A DNA stretch of 5,206 nt. Origin: an uncultured Clostridia bacterium (lineage in GTDB: Bacteria; Bacillota; Clostridia; Christensenellales; UBA1242). The notes below the pieces were generated by a model. It made no database searches, was not told where the DNA came from, and saw only the letters and a program-made list of their open reading frames with translations. The DNA lies in contig CANQBU010000099.1 in the NCBI GenBank assembly GCA_947589615.1, forward strand, positions 1 through 5,206. Reading direction: 5' to 3'. Within the stretch, counting starts at the first letter, position 1, and every line of letters begins with the position of its first letter. Below, in pieces: positions 1 to 4,583 of this stretch. A program made the translations under genes and the position numbers.

Positions 1-2
1 CA

Positions 3-359
3 AGTTTCAGCATCATTCAAAGTGATGAAAAATTACAACAAAAGGATAAGATAAAAAATTATATTTATCAATTGTTATTAAATCTGCTAAATTCGTCTAT
101 AAAATTGAAAAATGGAGCACAAAGCGATGATGTTATTACAGAATTCATGCTTGGATTCTTAGGCGAAAAAGCTTCTGATGTTTTGATGGAAAATATGATA
201 GAAGATGGATACGGAAAAACATTTAACCTGCAAAATATTAGAAATGAGATAAAAAATTATGAAGAAGAGTCAATAAAAGAATATATGTCTTTATACCTTC
301 CAATTATGAGATTACTCAGATTGCATTCAAATTCAATAATATTGAGAAAAATACTGTAA
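3..359 (+). CDS. Unrecognised protein, 3' part of the first frame (5' partial)
   Basis: The frame is open from the first complete codon at base 3, so the gene starts upstream of the window; the in-window TTG at 72 has no upstream Shine-Dalgarno and is not a credible start. The visible part is about 118 residues, rich in Lys, Glu, Asn and Ile. It is mostly predicted helix by eye: a QLLLNLLNSS segment, then TEFMLGFLGEKASDVLMENM, then an acidic stretch ending KNYEEESIKEYM. The last 19 or so residues before TAA 357 (from about base 303) are probably out-of-frame readthrough rather than native sequence, because the -1 frame looks more protein-like there. No catalytic motif, signal peptide or membrane helix is visible in this part. 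I cannot assign a family. Confidence 0.5.
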   Translation, partial: SFSIIQSDEKLQQKDKIKNYIYQLLLNLLNSSIKLKNGAQSDDVITEFMLGFLGEKASDVLMENMIEDGYGKTFNLQNIRNEIKNYEEESIKEYMSLYLPIMRLLRLHSNSIILRKIL

Positions 360-445
360 TTTCGAATAAAAATGGCGAATATTTTGATAAAAATGGGCAA
401 AATCTAGTAAACTTATATAATAATGCTCATAAAACTATTGTTAGC

Positions 446-787
446 GTGACAGGAGAAATCCCATCATTAAAGGAAGAAAGTTTTACAATTCAAGAAATAG
501 AAGAGCTTAAAAATAGGACTGTGACTGCAACAGAAATCCAGTATAGCGATGGCACAAAGGAAACTAAATTTACTAATAATAAAGGCCTTAAAGAAGAAAT
601 AAATTTGATTGTGATTAAGGTTGAAATTGAAAAGGAAGAACAAGGAAAAGCCACATGTAAGTTTTTACTTCAAATAAAAGATGAGCCAATGATGAATGGG
701 ACCTCGTCATTTGGAGAGCTTCTATATAAACTTACGGGCATTTCTTACGGTCTTTTTACTTATCAAACTCAATTGACTTTAAAATAA
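446..787 (+). CDS. Unrecognised protein, 3' frame fragment
   Basis: This is the shortest version of the downstream frame, taking GTG 446 as nominal start (113 residues). No Shine-Dalgarno precedes that GTG, and the frame runs open back to 263, so I think this is the C-terminal portion of the gene entering from the left and not an independent gene. The content alternates short polar and hydrophobic stretches typical of beta strands (VTATEIQY, SDGTKETKF, INLIVIKVEIE, TCKFLLQIK) and ends with a strand-like segment, YGLFTYQTQLTLK. There is a single Cys and no obvious active-site motif. It may be a beta-sandwich-like domain, which is an impression from pattern only. The stop is followed by two hairpins, the second being a strong plus-strand terminator. 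Confidence 0.5.
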   Translation: MTGEIPSLKEESFTIQEIEELKNRTVTATEIQYSDGTKETKFTNNKGLKEEINLIVIKVEIEKEEQGKATCKFLLQIKDEPMMNGTSSFGELLYKLTGISYGLFTYQTQLTLK

Positions 788-815
788 AAAATGCTATTAG
801 AAAAAAGCATTTTTT
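786..815. terminator. AT-rich inverted repeat between convergent genes, likely minus-strand terminator
   Basis: A perfect 10-bp inverted repeat, AAAAAATGCT (786-795) and AGCATTTTTT (806-815), has a 10-nt loop. It overlaps the stop codons of both flanking convergent genes (TAA 785-787 on plus, TAA 816-814 on minus). Read on the minus strand it is followed by a T-rich run (ATTTTAAA), so it can terminate the hydrolase transcript. Read on plus, its own right arm supplies the T run. The stem has only two G-C pairs, so on its own it is a weak terminator. Confidence 0.55.
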
Positions 816-1521
816 AGACTATAACTACTTCACCTTGCTTTGGATGATAAAGCGAGGTGTTTTTTAATTCTTTTATGGAGTAAGGGGATAGATGGACGGC
901 GTAAAATTTGCAACTAGGAAATTCATCTGAAAGTGCGGCGACTTCTTTTACTGAAAGATGTTTGTTGTTTGGCTCTACATTTGATGAATCGATAAAGATT
1001 GCCTTGCTTTTGGAAATGATTTTTCTAACATTATTGCACATTGCGGTATCTCCACTAAATCCAACGGCGACTCCATCTTTTTCAATCAAAAATCCGTAAC
1101 TGTCGAGATTTAGATGTGTCATTTTGAAGCACTTTATTTTATATCCATCAAATTTTATTATTTTATTATTTTCTGCGTCGATAAATTCAAATTTTTTATC
1201 TATCTCTTCTCTTAGATAACCAATTTCAATCAGATCAAAAAGGGTTAAGAGGCGTTCTCTGCAACCTTTTGGGGCAATAACTTTAATCTTTGGTATTTCA
1301 CTATGATTTTTTATGTATTCAAGCACGAGATGTAAATCCATAAAGTGATCGCTATGAAAGTGACTGACAATGATGTATTTAATTTTTGTGAGATCGTAAA
1401 CATTCATCAAAGTTTTAAAAGATCCTTGTGGTGCATCAAAAAGAAATTCGTCGTTAATTATGTAACTTGTTGATAAATCAAGCACCCATGTACACATGCT
1501 TCCAACGACGTCAATTTTCAT
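814..1521 (-). CDS. Metallo-beta-lactamase-fold hydrolase, RNase Z-like
   Basis: A 235-residue cytosolic MBL-fold metal-dependent hydrolase. The visible metal-ligand motifs are HxHxDH at residues 54-59 (SHFHSDHF), His136 (MTHLN), Asp158 in FSGDTA, and His210 in AVHLSPYS. The segment HLSVKEVAALSDE (188-200) before the last His resembles the helix of the RNase Z/ElaC and related phosphodiesterase branch, so two zinc ions and a phosphodiester substrate are plausible. RNase Z proper is about 300 residues with an inserted tRNA-binding arm; there is no room for that here, so tRNA 3' processing should not be assumed. Start choice: ATG 1521-1519 has AAGGAG (1532-1527) with 5-nt spacing. An in-frame ATG at 1611 would add 30 residues but lacks a Shine-Dalgarno and precedes the normal first beta strand (MKIDVVGS). 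The gene is transcribed alone from the promoter at 1698-1726. The exact substrate is unknown. Confidence 0.88.
   Translation of the reverse strand: MKIDVVGSMCTWVLDLSTSYIINDEFLFDAPQGSFKTLMNVYDLTKIKYIIVSHFHSDHFMDLHLVLEYIKNHSEIPKIKVIAPKGCRERLLTLFDLIEIGYLREEIDKKFEFIDAENNKIIKFDGYKIKCFKMTHLNLDSYGFLIEKDGVAVGFSGDTAMCNNVRKIISKSKAIFIDSSNVEPNNKHLSVKEVAALSDEFPSCKFYAVHLSPYSIKELKNTSLYHPKQGEVVIV
831..865 (+). terminator. Strong rho-independent terminator inside the opposing gene
   Basis: On the plus strand an 11-bp stem pairs CACCTTGCTTT (831-841) with AAAGCGAGGTG (849-859). It has one U-G wobble and a 7-nt loop, and six T residues follow (860-865). This is a textbook intrinsic terminator for the transcript whose coding frame ends at 787. 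It lies entirely within the last codons of the convergent hydrolase gene, where the same bases encode roughly TSLYHPKQG on the other strand. On the minus strand no T run follows, so it should act in the plus direction only. Confidence 0.8.
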
Positions 1522-1691
1522 AATTTCTCCTTTTATACTATTTCTTACCGAGTATGTCGCAAACAATGAAATATTCATAAAAATTATTTTTCGATAATAT
1601 AATGTTTTCATGCGACAAATGTCTAATAATTTAATTTTTTTAAATTTTTACGCTAAAAGTGGAAAAATCATGCATTATTATGAAATTTTCC
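1522..1691 (-). promoter_or_regulatory. Long, potentially structured 5' leader of the MBL hydrolase mRNA
   Basis: If transcription starts about 7 nt after the -10 box at 1698-1703, the mRNA has a leader of about 170 nt. Two pairings are visible. At the very 5' end TGGAAAA (1692-1686, minus) can pair with TTTTCCA (1666-1660), with an inner TCAT/ATGA pair. Further down, TGTCGCA (1617-1611) pairs with TGCGACA (1561-1555), and this extends after a one-sided 5-nt bulge by TGAAA (1610-1606) with TTTCA (1571-1567). A small ATTAT/ATAAT hairpin (1598-1583) sits inside. I do not recognise a known riboswitch or T-box element, and no terminator-like stem plus T run stands before the Shine-Dalgarno. A regulatory role is inference; AT-rich DNA makes chance pairing easy. 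Confidence 0.35.
1527..1532 (-). promoter_or_regulatory. Ribosome binding site of the MBL hydrolase
   Basis: AAGGAG on the minus strand lies 5 nt before ATG 1521-1519. It decides the start: the alternative upstream in-frame ATGs (1611 and 1578) have no comparable site, and the resulting N-terminus matches where MBL-fold proteins normally begin. Confidence 0.8.
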
Positions 1692-1697
1692 ATTTTT

Positions 1698-1726
1698 ATT
1701 GTAATATGAATTGAAATTTTTGTCAA
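1698..1726 (-). promoter_or_regulatory. Sigma-A/sigma-70 promoter for the MBL hydrolase
   Basis: On the minus strand a consensus -35 box TTGACA (1726-1721) is followed by exactly 17 nt and a -10 box TACAAT (1703-1698), one mismatch from TATAAT. The predicted start is near 1691. A weaker pair nearer the gene, TTGCGA (1562-1557) with 16 nt to TAGTAT (1540-1535), would put the start almost on the Shine-Dalgarno and is less convincing. No other minus-strand gene lies between this promoter and the hydrolase. Confidence 0.75.
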
Positions 1727-1785
1727 GAGTATAAATATATCTTTTTTATATTTAATTTATATTAATAAAAAATAAAAAAAAACAC

Positions 1786-1813
1786 TTGAAAAATTTTTAT
1801 TTTATGTTACAAT
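1786..1813 (+). promoter_or_regulatory. Sigma-A/sigma-70 promoter with extended -10 for the 451-residue protein gene
   Basis: TTGAAA (1786-1791), a 16-nt spacer and TACAAT (1808-1813) each match consensus at five of six positions. TG at 1805-1806 one base before the -10 box makes it an extended -10. A long run of A residues (about 1767-1782) lies just upstream of the -35 and could act as an UP element. The predicted start near 1820 leaves a leader of only about 11 nt before ATG 1831. Confidence 0.75.
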
Positions 1814-1819
1814 AGTAAT

Positions 1820-1825
1820 GAGGAG
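1820..1825 (+). promoter_or_regulatory. Ribosome binding site at the extreme 5' end of the mRNA
   Basis: GAGGAG lies 5 nt before ATG 1831, so the start is well fixed. Given the promoter at 1786-1813, transcription should begin at about 1820, which puts this site at or very near the first nucleotide of the message. Small shifts of the transcription start would include or remove part of it. Confidence 0.75.
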
Positions 1826-1830
1826 ATCTA

Positions 1831-3186
1831 ATGAAGAAACAAAGGATTGGAAATGAAGAAACAAACTTAGTAGAAAAAAGCGTTCTTGAATATCTTTACG
1901 GGGAAAGAGAGAAGGCATTGTTGGACTTGTCACGAAACTTGCAGGAATTCGATTTAGAAGATATAAAGGCGATTTTGAAACAGGAGCTCTTCTCGTATAT
2001 GAAATCAAATGGCGGAAAAGAAGGCAGAGTTGAACATTATGCCCCACTTTATAAAATGATAAAAAACTTTAACGCAAACGATTTTATTAAACGCACATGG
2101 AAATATGTTCCATACTATATTCCAGAAGATGAGTATAAAAAGATTCAAGCAACATGTAAATATCATGTGAGGTTTAAACGCTACAATTATGAAAAACCAC
2201 TTTATGACTTTGCAAATAATGTAGAGTTTACTGATAGCAGAGTAAAACATGAAGCCATTCAGGAGAAAACCAAAAACGATATAAGATTTTATGTCGGAGA
2301 CAAAAGCGGGCAGGGACAATCAGTTTTTGCAAAAGTCGTGAGTTTGAAATACAAACCCGTCTCATTAAAACTTGTAAGGGAAAAGATGACTGAGCAACCT
2401 TATGTAGATGAGGAGACCCTGCTTTCAGATAGGTTTTTGTATACAAGAAGTTTTTCTATCTCAATGTATGCACTACTGAATGCAAATCCAAATGAGGCAA
2501 TGCCGATAATGCGATATGATAATGATGTCGCTCCACATCACAATGTTTTTGTGGGGGAAGATAAACGAAAAGTAATTTTCGGTGATACTGCGGTTTCACC
2601 ACACTTCCATTTTCAAAATGAAGAAGATAGTTTGATGTGCTTGCGAAAATTCAGAAGTTTTGAAGGGCCGATGAAATATAGGACAGGTAGATGCAATGCG
2701 ATAGATTGCCCTCATTTAAAGGCGTATCTTAAAAAGTTAGACAGATTAAATAAAACAGATCTTCACAAAAATATCAAAGAGAAGAATGATTACGGAATGC
2801 CATTTTTAGCATTAAAGGCGAATAATAAGGTTAAAACTAATGTATTTAAAGATCCAGAAGATTCAATAAGAGAATATTTAAGTTCTCACGACTCTCGTGG
2901 TGGTTATGATATAATAAAATGGCTTGATAGAGTAAAAGAGTTAAAATTATATGAACAAGAACATAATAGGATATTTACAAACCTTATAAAGTCACTGGAT
3001 TTGCTTGAATTAATTGTGACTAAAGAGAAAGCATGCTTGGATATAAGGGAATGCAAGGTATTGTCGGATTTAGAGATTTCGCTTGCAAATGATGTAATGA
3101 GTGAGATAAATTATTTAATCGAAAAACCATTGACAGGTCAAGAAATTGATGACAATTACTATCCTGAACAAGAGAATGAGGTTTAA
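1831..3186 (+). CDS. Uncharacterised 451-residue protein with His-rich core and Cys/His cluster
   Basis: I do not recognise the family. The protein is soluble by appearance: no signal peptide and no membrane helix. Residues 1-60 are charged and helical; 65-135 are rich in Tyr, Phe, Lys and Asn (KRTWKYVPYYIPEDEYKK, YHVRFKRYNY). The middle holds the most motif-like part: MRYDN (227-231), APHHNVF (234-240, His236 and His237), SPHFHFQNE (256-264, His258, His260, Glu264). Cys270, Cys288, Cys293 and His295 (CNAIDCPH) then follow. These could bind metal or form a hydrolytic site; the DN...HH...PHxH spacing loosely recalls the TumE/DUF6516 toxin pattern from memory, but the protein is several times longer and I would not name it on that. 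Residues 341-430 look like a helical bundle, ending in an acidic tail (YYPEQENEV). It stands alone, with its own promoter and a terminator 37 nt after its stop. A real gene is near certain; its function is unknown. Confidence 0.9.
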   Translation: MKKQRIGNEETNLVEKSVLEYLYGEREKALLDLSRNLQEFDLEDIKAILKQELFSYMKSNGGKEGRVEHYAPLYKMIKNFNANDFIKRTWKYVPYYIPEDEYKKIQATCKYHVRFKRYNYEKPLYDFANNVEFTDSRVKHEAIQEKTKNDIRFYVGDKSGQGQSVFAKVVSLKYKPVSLKLVREKMTEQPYVDEETLLSDRFLYTRSFSISMYALLNANPNEAMPIMRYDNDVAPHHNVFVGEDKRKVIFGDTAVSPHFHFQNEEDSLMCLRKFRSFEGPMKYRTGRCNAIDCPHLKAYLKKLDRLNKTDLHKNIKEKNDYGMPFLALKANNKVKTNVFKDPEDSIREYLSSHDSRGGYDIIKWLDRVKELKLYEQEHNRIFTNLIKSLDLLELIVTKEKACLDIRECKVLSDLEISLANDVMSEINYLIEKPLTGQEIDDNYYPEQENEV

Positions 3187-3222
3187 TTTAAAGAAAAAAT
3201 TAAAAAAGAATTTCATGTAAAT

Positions 3223-3251
3223 AAAGACGGAAAATTAAAACTTCCGTCTTT
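3223..3251. terminator. Bidirectional rho-independent terminator
   Basis: A perfect 10-bp stem AAAGACGGAA (3223-3232) with TTCCGTCTTT (3242-3251) encloses a 9-nt loop. On plus it is followed by a T-rich tract (TTTATTTA); on minus the corresponding run is TTTATTTAC. It lies between the convergent stops at 3186 (plus) and 3279 (minus), so it can end both the 451-residue protein transcript and the glmU-glmM transcript. Confidence 0.85.
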
Positions 3252-3278
3252 TTATTTAGGCATGAAAGATGCGATTTT

Positions 3279-4583
3279 TTATAAAATATAATCTTTTTCA
3301 ATGTTTTTTATCAATTTTTCAATGATTTTTGCCCAATTTTCTGCTAATTCTTGGTTTTTGTGTTCGCACATGACTCGAATTTTGTTTTCTGTTCCACTTG
3401 CCCGAACAAGCACTCTTCCGTTCTGCCCGAAAAGTTTTTGACACTCTATAACTTTCGCCGAAAGTAAATCGGAATTTAAAATTCTATACTTATCGACGAC
3501 TTCGACATTTTTAATAATTTGAGGGTAATGTTTAAGGGTAATTAATTTTGAAATAGGCTTATTTGCTTGTTTTACAATGCTTGCAATGGTTAGGGCGGTA
3601 AGCACCCCGTCACCAGTCGTTGAATAATGAAAATTTATAATATGACCAGAGGGCTCGCCGCCTAAAGGTGAATTTTTGTTTTTCATCATTTCCACGACAT
3701 ATTTATCTCCCACATCGGCACGCAAAAGATTAATTCCTTGATTTGAAAGTGCTACTTCTAGACCTTTGTTTGTCATACTAGTTCCCACAACGCTTGTCGG
3801 ATGGGTATATTTTGCCAAAAGGAAAAGAATATCATCTCCATCTAAAATCATGCCTTTTTCATCGCATGCAATAATTCTGTCGGCATCTCCATCGAAGGAA
3901 AAGCCTATATCAGCATTGTAGTATTTTACTGCTGAAGATAAAATTTCGGGGAATAGAGCACCGCATTTCACATTGATTTTCTTTCCGTTTTTGCCATTGT
4001 TCAAAGCAATGACCTTTGCGCCTAGTTTAGTAAACATTTCTTTTGCTATTGAATAGGAAGCGCCATTTGCGAGGTCAAGGACGATTTTTAAGCCGTCAAG
4101 TGAAGAGAAATTTTGATAGATGTTGTTTTTATAATATTTTACAAGTTGAGGGCGAGAGGAATATCTTCCTACTTTGTCGTATCCGATTTCACTTGAATAA
4201 AGGATTTTTCTCTCAATTTCGCTCTCCGCTTCCTCTTTAATTTTAAAGCCATCACTGTCAAAGATTTTTATTCCATTGTAATTTTTAGGATTGTGGCTAG
4301 CACTTATCACGACTCCAAAATCATAATGTAAAAGCCTTGTAAGATAGGCAATAACAGGCGTGGGAGCAATTCCAATGTCCACGACGTTTATACCGCGACT
4401 CATAATTCCACATGCAAAAGAAAGAGTAAGCAGACATCCACTTCGCCTTGTATCTCTTCCAATTAAAATTTTGCCTTTATTGCAAAGCCCGCCTAGACTA
4501 TTTCCAACTTTATAAGCAATTGAGGGGGAGATGACCTCGCCATAAACGCCTCTAAAGCCGTCTGTTCCAAAATAAATACTCAT
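3279..4583 (-). CDS. glmM: Phosphoglucosamine mutase
   Basis: Interconverts glucosamine-6-phosphate and glucosamine-1-phosphate in the cytosol, the step before GlmU in UDP-GlcNAc and peptidoglycan synthesis. All four alpha-D-phosphohexomutase landmarks are visible: FGTDGFRG near residue 5, the phosphoserine loop ISASHNPKNYNGIK (Ser96 the likely phosphorylated serine), the Mg2+ loop DGDADR (Asp231, Asp233, Asp235), the sugar loop GGEPSGH (308-314), and the phosphate-binding loop RASGTEN (394-400) followed by IRVMCE. TTGDG (322-326) after the sugar loop and the N-terminal FGTDG favour GlmM over phosphomannomutase. At 434 residues it is slightly short of the usual 445-450. Small departures from common GlmM sequences, as I remember them, are Pro311 in GGEPSGH (often Gln) and Asn400 after GTE (often Pro). 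Start ATG 4583-4581 overlaps the glmU stop and has GAGGAGG (4594-4588), 4 nt upstream. Cotranscribed with glmU. Confidence 0.95.
   Translation of the reverse strand: MSIYFGTDGFRGVYGEVISPSIAYKVGNSLGGLCNKGKILIGRDTRRSGCLLTLSFACGIMSRGINVVDIGIAPTPVIAYLTRLLHYDFGVVISASHNPKNYNGIKIFDSDGFKIKEEAESEIERKILYSSEIGYDKVGRYSSRPQLVKYYKNNIYQNFSSLDGLKIVLDLANGASYSIAKEMFTKLGAKVIALNNGKNGKKINVKCGALFPEILSSAVKYYNADIGFSFDGDADRIIACDEKGMILDGDDILFLLAKYTHPTSVVGTSMTNKGLEVALSNQGINLLRADVGDKYVVEMMKNKNSPLGGEPSGHIINFHYSTTGDGVLTALTIASIVKQANKPISKLITLKHYPQIIKNVEVVDKYRILNSDLLSAKVIECQKLFGQNGRVLVRASGTENKIRVMCEHKNQELAENWAKIIEKLIKNIEKDYIL

Larger units (their letters stand above)
1..787 (+). pseudogene. Probable single gene split by a -1 frameshift (5' end outside window)
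   Basis: Two reading frames abut and overlap as one gene would. The first (codons starting at base 3) is open from the window edge to TAA at 357-359. The second (-1 frame) is open from 263 to TAA at 785-787, although no ATG, GTG or TTG occurs in it before GTG 446. Its untranslated-looking stretch 302-445 reads as good protein (for example YEITQIAFKF, then NNIEKNTVIS). Restoring one A in the CCAATT at about 300-305 gives a smooth join, ...SLYLP-NYEITQ.... The joined product would have about 260 residues in the window. It has an acidic, helical first half and a beta-strand-rich second half, with no membrane segment or motif I recognise. It could be a true pseudogene, a sequencing or assembly deletion, or less likely a recoded gene. 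The frameshift itself is well supported by the open frames; the function is unknown. Confidence 0.6.

Noticed and set aside
251..257. A-AAA-AAT heptamer in correct phase for programmed -1 frameshifting in the first gene
   Set aside because: A -1 slip here meets TGA at 260-262 two codons later, so it cannot join the two frames; it is probably chance in AT-rich DNA.
1522..1611. N-terminal extension of the MBL hydrolase from ATG 1611 (30 more residues)
   Set aside because: No Shine-Dalgarno at 1611, while ATG 1521 has AAGGAG at ideal spacing and begins exactly at the first MBL strand.
1640..1675. Eleven-codon leader-peptide frame (MHDFSTFSVKI) on the minus strand in the hydrolase leader
   Set aside because: The nearest purine run (GGAAAA) is about 10 nt away and overlaps the predicted mRNA 5' end; no codon bias or attenuator-like terminator supports it.
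1656..1696. Hairpin TGGAAAA/TTTTCCA with following T run as a plus-strand terminator
   Set aside because: No plus-strand gene or promoter precedes it in the divergent region, and the stem is AT-rich with bulges; it fits better as a 5' leader stem of the minus transcript.
1802..2446. Minus-strand open frames opposite the 451-residue protein gene
   Set aside because: They lie fully within a well-supported gene, overlap one another, lack Shine-Dalgarno sites and have low-complexity hydrophobic compositions typical of antisense frames.
1831..3186. Naming the 451-residue protein as a TumE/DUF6516-type toxin
   Set aside because: Only a loose His/Asn spacing pattern recalled from memory supports it; the length is several times that of such toxins and no antitoxin-like neighbour is present.
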